Of a DNA stretch of 64,000 nt, positions 48,000 through 59,829 are shown piece after piece. Origin of the DNA: Rhizopus arrhizus (taxonomy: Eukaryota > Mucoromycota > Mucoromycetes > Mucorales > Rhizopodaceae); assembly GCA_024220505.1 (NCBI GenBank), contig JAKZZE010000018.1, positions 124,001 through 188,000 of the forward strand, given 5' to 3'. A program made the translations under genes and the position numbers. Under the pieces are notes generated by a model. That model searched no databases. It was given only the letters and a program-made list of their open reading frames with translations, and was not told the DNA's origin. Position 1 is the stretch's first letter; each line of letters opens with the position of its first letter.

Positions 48000-50900
48000 T
48001 TAACCAAGGATATATTGTAACGTTTCCTTTTCTTCTTGGTTCAATTGAGTTGAACAGATTTGATGAAAATTGTTCACATTGTGTGCATGACAGTTCCGTA
48101 AAAAGTCTGTCAAGTAAACCTTCATGTCCGTTTGATAAATAGGGTCATTTTTCAATTCTGGGTTGTCTTCTTCATCATCGTTGTCTTCAATATTAGCCAA
48201 CATGTCGGATAAAAGGTTGATATCATTGCGAGTAGCGAAATGATCATCTTCTACATCTTCCCAGTCTCCTACCTATGAAAACAAGTGTCAGTAAATCATC
48301 TTTTATGTTTCTGTATCATATTTACATCTTCATCGTCACCAACAGATTCAGCATCTTCAATATGTGTTTGATCTGCAATCAAATTGTTTGTTGTATCGGC
48401 TATTAAGAGCTTGATGATTTTGGCAGGTACTGAAATGGCTGTGTATTGGTCGGGGTCTATTATTACAAAGATTAGTTTATCCTTTTTATATATAAATATC
48501 CTTGTTACTTTTCTTTGCTCTTGAGCGAGTAACAATGCCTGCATTTGGGTTGACAACGATTTCACCCTTGACATGAATGCTTTGAAGTCTAGGATCGTTG
48601 ACAAGATAAATCTTTGACAAAGCAATAGCACTTTTATGAAATAAGTAAATAACATCAGCTTCTTTTTCTTTTTTTTTTCTTACCTCACTTTCAGAGTATA
48701 ATAACCAGAAAAGCTGTCATAGTTATCACACCAGGTAGTCATCAAGATTTCCAATCCAGATTTGCCGCTAATCTCGATATTGCAAAGATAATTAAACACA
48801 GTTTCTTGTTGTGAGATAATCAAGTGAGCAAAAATCATGACCAAGGATTGAGTAAAAGGTTGAGAATCAGTATTCAACAAACGACCCAAGACCGCAGTTA
48901 AAAGATCAGGTAAAACAGGTGCAATGTTATTACCGGCCTTTTGGATCAAGGTAACAATCAATTCGCCTACAAACAAGGCCTCTGAATCAGATCCTGCAGG
49001 TTCAAGTAATCTGGCAACGAAGTGAACAATGTAATCCAAAGCAGGTTTACCAGAACCATCGTGCCTTTTAAAATGTTAAAAGAGGATTATTTGATTGCTT
49101 TTCTTTTTACCATTGCATCAAGTGATCGCAATCTTTGCTGATCAATGTCTTTAAGCACTCTTGAGTACTTTGAAGTAAATCCATATCATGAGTATTCCAA
49201 ACTAATTGCATCAACTCTGGAAACATTTGTTCAGTAAATTCATTGGGCAAAGGTGAAGGACCAAATGAGGTCATGGCTGTCAATAAATCAATGGCAGACT
49301 ATACGTTTTTATGAGTGTTAAGAAATATATAGTGGTGTTGTACTTACTGCTTGAATGACAGGATCAGTGTTTGGTGTAGTAAAAACTTGACGAATGAACG
49401 GAAGTGCTGTTCTACATAAAGAAGCATAATAAAAGTTATTCCTGGCTAATTCTTCAAACAAATCCAGAACATAGCTTGTAATAATAGAATCCGTGGCATA
49501 TTTTTGCCAAACTTGTAAAATACCAGGTGTCAAGATCTGCTCATATTTGGCCGTTACTTCTTGATTGATCTATTGGAAAAATATACGTCAACCATTGCAT
49601 ATAAATAAAGGATATTTACCTTGATAGCTGAGCCTAATGTATCAAGCAATAACATCAAAGATTCTTCAGTTGCATTGGATAAAAGTAAGCAAGTTCCTTC
49701 CATGATATTGACTTGATAATTATAAATGTATTCTGGGTTCAAGTATTTACAATAATTGTTTAATGCTCTCAAGGCGGAGATCTTGACTGGAATACCGCTG
49801 GTGGGTGCTTGAAGGGCATGAACAGCTACAGAGACATACTGACTGGCCATCTCTGTTGGTAAAATCTTGGCAAATTCTGATGCAAATACAAAGGCGCGAC
49901 CTTGTAAGAAAGGAAATTCTACAAAAAAATGTTTAAAATATTGGTTCAGTTGTCGTAATCACTTTTCATACCCGATGCTTTCATGTCTTCCAATACAACA
50001 TGATCAAACAAACTCTTTAAATCAAATGTTACATTCTTGGAAGGATCACCCAATGCCTCCGTCAATTCTTCCGAAAGACGACCAACGGCTAATAAACAGG
50101 CTTCTTGGATCTTCCACCAATCACCACTACCGGCTGCTCTAGCTTCATTTGACTCGGCAATATGGCGTTGAACAGCGCCTGTCAAAGCACGGAAGAAGGG
50201 TAAAGGGAAAGCTTCTTGTAAGGACAAGAGAACATCAATTGAGGCCACACGTGCATTGAATGTGTAAGTACCATCTTCCTCATCTGCTACATATTGATTC
50301 GCATCCATAGACCACATTTCTACTTGCTCTTGAGTAATTTGCATATAAATTATGTAAACATAAAGTAATTGTTCAAAGAAAGCTGTGGAACCATTCTCAT
50401 CAATGAACAACTGACGTACTGTCTTTTTGTTGCAAGCAGCGGCAACAAAATCAAACAAAACATACAACAAGTTTTGGAAGCCAATCTCATTTCCGTCTGA
50501 ATCAGCATAGGTCTCGCCAATATCGCCAGAGTCGCTGATAAATTCAGCCACATAACGTTCACGCAAGTTGTAGAGATCCATCCAAATAGGTTCAAAAAGT
50601 GCAGGCAAGTTGGCAGAGATGTACTTAGGGAACTCGGAACTAATGGTACAGATACATTTCACAACCTTCATTTTCAAACCGTATTCTTCTGTGGCGCGCT
50701 TTGGGTCATCTTGAACGTGGTGGTTCAAGATCACGACGTAAGCTTCAAGCCATTGTGGTATGATGGGAGCAATGAATTGATCGGCAAGTGCAGGATTCTC
50801 TGCACGTAAGGTAGATAGCATTTCAACACAACTGGTAAAGATATCTACTGCGCGTCCTCTCGTGCTGAATGAGTAGGCCTATGGTGATGTATAAGTTTAA

Positions 50901-51663
50901 TTCGTTTTAATTTCATTTTCTTTACATTGTCAGAGGTCAAAATACGAAACATTTCAGGAATCAAAACAGGTCCGACTTGAGGTAGCTGTTGAATGCTGAT
51001 ATCCTTCTTGACCATTTCCAGCAAGACGTGCATAGCCCCGTGTACACTATCTGCATTATCACCCTTTAAATAAGTCAACAAGATATCAAATAAGTTGGGC
51101 CAGTCCTCAGGAAAGTCGTCATGAGCAATCTTGGATACAACATAGGCACTGACAACTCTGATCTTTGATTCGGGGTCTCTAAGGCCTGTGATGATGATTT
51201 CTCGAACTGCTGCCTTTGTCTGGTATATATAAAAAGGAAATAAGTACAGAGTTATACCAAACTATATTCTACCTGTGGAGGAGCTTCAGGTCCAACAAAT
51301 TTATCATCATTCTTTCCTGACCAGTGAGTTGTCACATAAGTTTTAAGGGTGAGTGCTGCTAAGTATAGAAGAAAAAAAGGTTAAGGATAATCTTTTCATA
51401 GAGTATTGTTAGTAAAGAAAAAGACATATTAAAAAGGATATTTGTCGTTGAGGAACAGGAAATTGTTGAGAGACTGTAAGTTTAGCTAAACTAATAGGGA
51501 ACTCTTTTTAAAAGGTGTAAGTCATTGCAGGCATATAAAAAAAGATCGCAAATAGGGTACCAGGCTGAACAGCAAGCTCCTTTAGTTGGTTTTCAGCGCT
51601 TTGTCGAATGGCGCCGTCTGCGTTGGCAACTCTCAATAATGTTTCGTAAACTGCGTTGTCCAT
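48000..51663 (-). CDS. IPO9: Importin-9 (KAP114-like karyopherin)
   Basis: Beta-karyopherin that carries histones, ribosomal proteins and TBP-type cargo into the nucleus. About ten exons on the complement; the first three are 51663-51561, 51503-51442 and from 51362. HEAT-repeat helices run the full length. Family blocks include LAALTLKTYVTTHWSGK, AVREIIITGLRDPESKIRVV, NADSVHGAMHVLLEMVKKDI, LPALFEPIWMDLYNL, ITQEQVEMWSMDANQYVADE, DWWKIQEACLLAVGRLSEEL and NYDSFSGYYTLKVSAIALSK. The C-terminus is acidic (VGDDEDVGDWEDVEDDHF, NIEDNDDEEDNPE), as in IPO9. Intron 2 (51441-51363) looks like a U12-type AT-AC intron. The gene diverges from RPL37 and is almost tail-to-tail with the helicase gene. Confidence 0.93.
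51363..51441 (-). other. Probable U12-type AT-AC intron of importin-9
   Basis: On the complement the intron begins ATATCCTTT (51441-51433), the exact minor-spliceosome donor consensus. It has TCCTTAAC (51387-51380) as branch site and ends TATAC (AC at 51364-51363), 18 bases beyond the branch adenosine. Removing it joins CAA to TTA in phase 0 and gives PQRQLAALTLKTYVTTHW without gap or insertion relative to animal importin-9. A GT-AG alternative (GTCTTT to TTAG) would leave a three-residue insertion and a poor donor. Confidence 0.82.
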
Positions 51664-52068
51664 TATTTACTGCGAGAAAAAGAAGAAGAAAAGGAAAATA
51701 GTGAAACTTTTTTTTTTTTATTAAAACGCGAAAAAAAAATATCATATAAAAAATATGGATCACAAAGGCCTTTTATCTTGTTTTCTCTTTGATGTATATA
51801 TGTATAACACTCTAATAATTCTTTCAAGTATTTATACAAAGAACATATTAATCACAGTACCCACTTTCTCGCAATGTGTATCATATACTAGCGTTTTTTC
51901 ATTAATACAATTTGTGCAACAACACGACTATAAAATGAATTCTTCATGTGGCTTAGCTTTAGAAAATTGCATTGTGTAGAGAGGGGGGAATCACTGAAGG
52001 AAGAAGGAGGGGGAAAAGAACAATGATTCCCTTCTCAAACGCGGTCAAAAGAAATCTTTTAATCAACA
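51664..52068. promoter_or_regulatory. Divergent spacer importin-9 / RPL37
   Basis: About 400 bases, mostly AT-rich, with a purine-rich block (GAGAGG, GGAAGAAGGAGGG) about 60-100 bases before the RPL37 ATG. Nothing else can be named. Confidence 0.45.
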
Positions 52069-52518
52069 ATGGTAAACATAAAATAATCATTTGAATGGAT
52101 GGATGGATGGATGATTGAATATCTTTATAGACTAAGGGTACTAGTTCTTTCGGTAAACGTCACACCAAATCCCACACCCTCTGCAGACGTTGTGGTAACC
52201 GTGCTTTCCACAAGCAAAAGAAGACTTGTGCTCAATGTGGTTATCCCGCTGCCAAGATTAGATCATGTAAATTTGAAATTCTTTTTCTTCATTGTAAAAA
52301 ACTCAAAATTATTGTCTAGTCAACTGGTCCGAAAAGGGCAAGAGAAGAAAGACCACCGGTACCGGTCGCATGGCTCACTTGAAGGAAGTTCACCGTCGTT
52401 TCAAGAACGGCTTCCGTGAAGGTAAGATTGAATAGCAGAAAGAACAAAATGTTTTTGAAATTAACATGTTTAATGTACAGGTTCTCAAGCCAAGAAGCAA
52501 GTTGCTGCCTCTGCTTAA
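52069..52518 (+). CDS. RPL37: 60S ribosomal protein eL37
   Basis: Zinc-binding large-subunit ribosomal protein. Exon 1 is only the ATG (52069-52071), followed by intron 52072-52130 that contains a GGAT tetranucleotide repeat. Other exons are 52131-52266, 52320-52421 and 52481-52518, and the sum is 92 residues. The sequence [20 protein letters not shown] is the eL37 start; the zinc site is CRRC and CAQC; then [17 protein letters not shown] and [10 protein letters not shown] follow, and the end is KKQVAASA. Length and motifs are normal. A start codon isolated in its own exon is frequent in fungal ribosomal protein genes. Confidence 0.96.
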
Positions 52519-53439
52519 GTTGAATTCTAAACATCAATGATTATGTTTCCTTTTTAACAAATCCTTAATAAAACGGAAGACGGAAAAGAAAATATATTTA
52601 GGCAAATTTAATTACAACCTGGAATGATGTCTCAATTCAAACTCTTGTATATGATGATCAACAAAAAAAGGAGAGAGGAGGGGCAACATAGCATCAGATT
52701 ATTAATAGGAAGCAGAATGCCATTTAACATAGTTTTCCCCAAAGTTGCTATTTTTATATTCATATTTAGAGCAACTGGACAGTTTTATTAAGTAAGATAG
52801 TTCAAAGTAATCCAAAACTAGTTTATTTATGAAAGCATATGTCGTTTTGATAATCCAATTATTTGACTGTTACGGGCTCCTTTTAAATGCTGAAGTGTTG
52901 TTGACGCTATGGCTTTATTTTCTTTACTATTTTGTGCGCTAGCAATTTACTTGCATATCAATAAGGTTTTTGTTTTAAACTGCTTTGATTATTTATTACA
53001 GAAGACATGTTCATGTATTAGTATGATGATGATTGATTAGTAAAGAGATATATTTGTATAACAAAACACATCCTATAAAAATAATGCACATTATTCATCT
53101 CTTTCTTTTTTTATTGAGGCTAGTTCCCATCATGATTGACATTTCATTAAATTTATGTTAAGCTGATTTGCTTATCATGTACATCATCCAAAGGACCAGC
53201 TGAATATAAGGATGGAATGGAAGAAATATAACGAGTTGATGATGCTTACAAAAAGACAGTAAGCCACTTATCACTTTGTAGGAGGTTACATAAAATTCAA
53301 TAGAAGAAGATTAAACTGATAGATGGACTGAACTTTGTAAATGACAAAACCAACTCGTTATTTCTACTTTGAGTGAAAAATGTCAATTGATCTGATGGGC
53401 CAATTCATAAGCTAGGTAGCGAAAAACAAATTTATGTAG
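52519..53439. other. AT-rich spacer between RPL37 and LINE relic
   Basis: About 900 AT-rich bases holding the RPL37 3' UTR. No gene, RNA or clear repeat is visible. Confidence 0.5.
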
Positions 53440-55960
53440 CAAGCACTGTTGTCAAAACCAGAAGTTTTTTTTAGATGGGTATCATATTTAGGACGATTCT
53501 TTTATAACATGATGCATAATGATGACAATAATAATATCCCAACCTTTAGACGCAACGATGAGATCTACTCTACAATTGATTTCATTTTCATCAGTAATCA
53601 GATGCGCCCAGTGCTTAGGTCTACTGATATATCGATTACACTCTTCATGGACTAATCATCAATTGCACCCTTTTTTATTAATCTTAGCCAAACACTTATT
53701 GGGTTAGGTCTCTGGTGTGCTAACCTCATTTTGGCTCAACAGAAAGCGTATCGCGTACAACTAAAGCAGCGACTTTCGTGTACCACATCTTCTTTGCCTA
53801 GTCAGATGACGGCACAAGAACAATGGGACTATGTCAAATCTGAGATACGGCTATTTACTCAACGCTATGCAATTGACCACACCAACCGATGTAAAAAGTC
53901 AATTATGGCCTTATAATGCAAGCACAATGCTTTCCTACGAAGCCAATCACCCACAATCATCCGTCTACATTGATTTTTTGTTATAGACCAACAAGTCTAA
54001 TCCCTTCAATAAAAGTTGGTGGATATAGTAACATTAAAGGTGGGAATACGTTGGAGAGAACATGGAGAGAAATTCGCCGGTTATCTCAAGCGGATTCACC
54101 GTGTCCGAACCGTAGAACAGACCATAAACTATTTATAAGACACTACATGTGGATCGACTATATCCTCTCATACACAAATCATGGAGCTTAGACTGATACG
54201 AGTATGTATCCAATGCTAAGGTTAATATTCATAAGACTGACGCATTTTATTCAGATGGACGTTCCTATCCAGAGTGGATGGATTTTTTATCAACACAAGG
54301 TATTTCCCAATGGCACGATCATTCGTCACCTAGTCCGCTTCGATACCTCAGCTTTCACTTGATCCAGTCTCTTCATCAACTTCGTTGTCTAAAACAACAA
54401 TTTCTACAGATAGTTGAATCTCAGTGCACTATCTGCTCTCAATGTAGACTTTCTATCAAAAGACGTGTTACCATAATGAATGTATTGATACTCTCTAAAT
54501 TATGGTATGTTTTGCGGATGGCTTATCTACTAGTCACCTTCTTTCGACAGCTCAATTCCAAGGTTTATCAGCTTGTCTAACATAACTGAAAACCTAAGAC
54601 AAAGTATACACAGCTATGTTTCGATCCAAATTTGGATTGATTAGGTTTATTAGATCCACATATTCAACGACACAACCTACAGATACGCTGCTTTCAACAA
54701 CTCCTAGAGGGCCACCTCTCAATTGTGTAGTCAACCTATCTTTCTAGATCACATACGTCGATTCCACTCAGGAAATACTAGAACAAGGCTGGCTCTCTTT
54801 TTCTTTAATTTGCGATCCCGTCCTGCGGCTTACGCCAATAATTGTATGCAGAACATATGCGAATCTGTTGATTCCTTTGGATATGCAGACACACAACATG
54901 TCAAGCGAGCCCCTGGCACACTTTTTTTGTTTGCCTCTGTCCACTATATTCATTTCAAATCCTGCTGATTATTGGAACACTCGATCACGACACAAAAAAC
55001 TCAAAGTGTTTCAATTTTTTTTTTTTTACTTATGATCACCATTTTGGCTGTGCACACCTTTTATTGCCATTGGATCAACCTTTCTCCTCTCGTCTAGTCT
55101 CCAATCTATGCCAAGATATTCATTGTCGCATTATCAAGCTAAATCAGCTTATCTGGCCTCATATATTGAGTTAAAATCAACTATTTGGTGAATTAGATGA
55201 TTCTGCATTCACAGATGCCTTCTGTCCACAGCCTCAATGGGTTCACTACAAGTCTAAATCATTTAGGTTGTTTCTAATACAGCAATTTTCTACCACCATT
55301 GGCAATGTCCCCAATACTAACATCTAAGTGGTCACTTTTTTGGAAAATGCCTATTTCGTCGATAAACAACTGTTATCTAGTGCTATGTCGCAATTTACTA
55401 TCCTCAAAAGGGGCAGACTCGGCTTTGACTAGCATGTTCAGTCGTTTATGCTCTATTTCTTTTGGATCAAACCACTCACATGCGTGTGGCTCTTATTATA
55501 TTTTATAAAAAAAAATTACCTATTTACAAAAAAAATATTTCATAGATACCATGAGGGAATAACTGTACTGATAGAATTATGAGTCACAATGGAAACAAGT
55601 GAAAGTAACAGAAGAACGAGCAAAGCCAGTAAAAAGTCCCCATCCAGGTCGTGAAATTATCCCTTGAATCCTTTGTTGGCCAACCATATGTTCAATCCTG
55701 TTTAGACTGAACCATATTAACCACCATATAGACACTTGTACCAGACCTCTACATAATCAGCTTCTTCTAAATTGGCTTTTGAAGCATTGAGGATGTTACC
55801 GTATTCCAAATATTGTTCTATTGGCCTATTTTACCCTTGATCCCAAAGGGTTCTTTTAGCCTCACTTTACTTTACTTCATATTGAACTAGCCCAGGCGAA
55901 CAGGTGTGGCAAACACCCCGCGCTCAAATGGACTATAAAAAAATAAAGTCCATAGCGGGG
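53440..55960 (+). mobile_element. Degenerate LINE (non-LTR retrotransposon) relic
   Basis: Fragments of a LINE polyprotein appear in order but in shifting frames. First is the end of an apurinic-type endonuclease (53449-53680, STIDFIFISNQMRP, then HSSWTNHQLHPF where the catalytic Asp of the usual Asp-His pair is replaced by Asn). Next is the linker before reverse transcriptase (53731-54190). Then, directly from about 54215, comes the region after reverse transcriptase (DGRSYPEWMDFLSTQGISQW, VTIMNVLILSKLWYVLRM). The C-terminal part reaches 55900. The reverse transcriptase core itself is missing, so an internal deletion has removed most of it. Many stops and frame changes show it is dead. It ends in a hairpin at 55916-55960 followed by a T-run. 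The 5' end is not defined. Confidence 0.75.
55916..55960 (+). other. Nested terminal hairpin at the LINE 3' end
   Basis: CCCCGC (55916-55921) pairs with GCGGGG (55955-55960), and inside it TGGACT (55929-55934) pairs with AGTCCA (55947-55952) around an A-rich loop. A T5 tract follows directly. A second small hairpin GGTGT...ACACC lies just upstream (about 55903-55917). Many LINE reverse transcriptases recognise a 3'-terminal stem-loop of their own RNA, which is the likely former role here. Confidence 0.65.
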
Positions 55961-58900
55961 TTTTTCTTTTTTAAACATCAGTCATTTTTACCTTTTTAGC
56001 ATGCTTATCCTTGACGTAAAAAAAATACTTATTTTTTATACTTAATAATTTTTTTAATGCTGTTAATTAGATATATATATATATAATTACGATGTTTATG
56101 TTCAATTTTTAGTACAAAATCTGTGTTTTGAGTAATTTATTGATTTTCGAAAAGTAGCGCTATTGAAATTCGAGTAATATTCGGTGTTATTTGCAGTGAC
56201 ATGGTATAATAGAACTATGAGATAAATTATAGATATTTTGGGGTTCAAGTGACATTGAGTAATATTTTCAGGCTGATGTAGGTGCTATATTGAACTTCAA
56301 ATAAACATTCTTAGAAATGACAATTGATCTACATTGCATTAGATATGTTAATTATAAAGAACGTCAATTGTATTTATAATGAAAAAATATTTGTAGTTAA
56401 TAAAAATGGGAATAGTAAAGACTAGTATAGAATAAATGAGGGACTTCTTTCTTATAGTATTGTCATTTTCATCATTTAGGGTATTTTGTTTTTATGAAGA
56501 TTACGCATATAATAAGGTAGTCATGATGTTCATTTTGTATTCTCCTGTCATTTGTCTAAACTTTTTGATTAAGTGTATGATACTAAAATAAGAAAGATAG
56601 AAACATGTATCAGTTTGAATAACACAAAGTTGCCATCATTTTATTTCGCCCTTCTATGACTTGACATTACCTTATTATGCTCAGGCTCTTTACAATTACC
56701 ATGAGTTATTGTACGATTAGCAACGATTAAAAATTTAAACCCCTAAACTATATAAATTCCAAGATTTATATAGATTTTTGTGTTTTTATCTTTCTCATAC
56801 TATTGCTTATACTCGAAGTCATTAGATACGTGCCTTAGATACGTTCTTTAGACATCATAACTTATCATTAGGTATATCAACAATAGCTTAGTTCCATAGG
56901 CTTGTTTGCAGACATTGGTATTACTTATTGTGTTCGGTGTTTTTTTATTATTATTTTTGCCTACACAGGGTACGATTGTAAGATCATGTAAGTAGTTGAA
57001 ATTATTATTATTGTACACATATAACTGAGCATAACAGCGCAGTCACAGACTGTGATATAGAATAAAACATTTACCAGTTAACTCCCTAACCTATCATAGT
57101 CTTGCTCTATTGTTTCTGAGGATCGATGATAACCGAAAGCCATATTCGACCGCAATATAAAAGACCAAGGCCAAATAATCCTATACCCCCTCCAAGACCA
57201 AATCCTCCACTTTCAGATCCGCTTGCAAGTTTGCACTGCTAATTTCAATAATAAATTTCTAAACACATAGGATCCATGTAATTCAGCATGCTCTTTTTCT
57301 TGGTCTATTCGTATCGTTACGACTGCAGCACCAACTTAATTGCTTGGACTTACCATCGTCTTTTTTCCTATCCACGTTTTTTTTTTTTTTGTTTCCTTTC
57401 TCTTTATTATGTTTTTCAATTAATTAGAACTCTGTTGCTCTGAGTATCTTGAAGCCTACCGAAATGTGTTATATTTTTTTACTTATACCTTTTTATCCTT
57501 TTTTATCTAATACTCCTAAAATATTATAGTTAATGTACTTGATGATCCTTCTATAAATAGAGTATTGCGTTTTTTCTTTATGAACTTGTTTGCTTTATGT
57601 TGTTTAACCTACACTCCAAAAAAGTATGACTTGCTATTTATCTTATCCTTACAACATATCTTTCTTGTTAACAGTTGTATTCAAGTTCGTTCTGTTTTAT
57701 AAATGCCAAAAATATATTCTTTTCAGTTTTCTGAACAAATCAGTATGAGCAAAAGCGGCCAGTGTAAGATGTATTCAATTGATTGCTAATCATTTTATAT
57801 AAGAAGTTTCCCTTATTTCTTGATATATTAAGAGTCCATTCTTGAATGTATTATGTTTGCTTAAATATAAGTGTATTCAGTATGCTTGCAAAATATAGTC
57901 TATGGTTGCCAAATCAAAACAAAAGAACTCAATTGTCTTTCTAAAAAACCCTCTCTTTCGTTTTTTTTAGTATGTGTAGAAGTAAACAGATCGGCAGATT
58001 GTGAAAACTCATATCCTTCAACTACGCACTGTGAGCTTTATACAATCATCCTTAATTTTTAAAAAATTAACAATTGTCTTTTGCATAGAAAATCTTACTT
58101 CTATGCTTATTTGCTGAGCTATTGATTATAACTTATTACAGAGCTTCAAGTGAAACTTTTTAGAATAAAGAAACCCGGTTTGATACCATGTTGCGTACCT
58201 AATTCAAATCCAACTACTATAAAGCAAAGTATCCCGTTTCTGATAAAGACTTAGATCAATGATTCAACTTTTATACACACATTTTGTCAACATTTGTCCC
58301 CATGTGTGTTTTCTTTTTTTTTTTTTTTCTAATATGCAATTCAATACAAATCTTAAGAAAATTATACAGCAAAATATCCTTCTTTACTGTATTATCAATT
58401 GATTTTGAAACAATAAAAGACATTAGTTTTCTTATGCAAGCTTTCTTATCAAATTTTTGTAGTAATAATAGCTCTGTATTTCCTCTCATCTCTTTTTAAT
58501 ATGATGTATATTCCTTTAAAATGCTATTCTTAATGATTTTGCAAAATGAGTGCCAGAATCAATGTTTTTTTTATGAATATACTCGGATGGAATAAAATAA
58601 AAATAAGCAGCAAAAGTTTCTATAATCAATTTATGAATATTCTGGTAGTTATGATGGTTGGATTGACTCTCATTTGTAATTACTTTTATATAAAATACAT
58701 TACACCCCTTTACTGCTTCTTAAATATATATATAAAGTTTATGAATTCTACTTATTTTTTATTATTTTATATTTAGCTGGAAATCAGTACAGGGCTTTAA
58801 CATAAATGATAAGCCTTATTCTTGAACTGTTTAAAGACTTTAGTTATGTTTTAATATTTTTCTGGATAAGGAACAAATTTCCAAAATGTGAGAGAAGAAG

Positions 58901-59829
58901 CCTAATTTACATTTCAAATCATTGCCTCAATGAAATGAGTGCAAATGAATTATTAAAATGAACAAGAAGAGCTTCATTGATAATTCATTTACTTTTATTT
59001 TACAAAACTACTTTCCATTTTATATAAACACTGCATCCATATATATTATTTGATTTATAAAGGAAAAAACTGGATTATTATTAGAAAATTGGTGATTGTT
59101 TCGAAACTAAAGTTACACAAATACTTTTTTTGTGAAAGGAATTTTACTCTGGTGCCGTATGGTGACATGCACATTAATGGAAAATAGAAACATAAATATG
59201 CAACGGGTGGAGTTACGCAAATACCAACATAAACAATATGCAACTATTTCGGGGATCTAATCGGAATTATAAGCTTTTATTTTAGCAGAATTTAAGCACG
59301 TAACAGTCCATGTACAAGGCTAGTGTCGAGCCTTATGTATGGTGATCATTTAAAAGAGCCTCCATATGCTATGTAGCTTAGAGTTTCAAAAGAAGAGTAT
59401 GCTTAATTAGTCAATTTACTTGTTTCATCCAATTATTTTACGGAATTTAAGACATTTGAGTGGTTTATTTGTAAAAATGAAAAAAAAATCAATTCCGTTA
59501 TCTTTCAAAATTTAGATTGAGAGGAAGTGTCTCTTGAATTTTTGAAGACATAAAATGTTGCTATTAATCAAATTTGGATTCTAATCCACATAATTCCTCA
59601 GAGGTAAGTTGGGGCGTTTGCTCTTTAAAATTACTCTATACAGTGATGAAGCTATTGCCTCTACTAACAATTCTATTTCATTACTGAGCTTGCTGACGAT
59701 TTTTACTTGATTTGTTGAGATATCAAAATTTCACCAACATTCTGTCGAGACATGGCTATTTATTATATTGAAGGTAAAAATTTTGAGGGATTTAGATCTA
59801 ATACTTTTACGAAATTTACTACTGCACTA
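55961..59829. other. AT-rich gene-free region
   Basis: About 3.9 kb, extremely AT-rich, with short tandem TA stretches (for example near 56071-56085) and no supported gene. The small open frames (57871-58062, 58284-58499, 58546-58776) are of the kind expected by chance or from decay. Confidence 0.5.
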
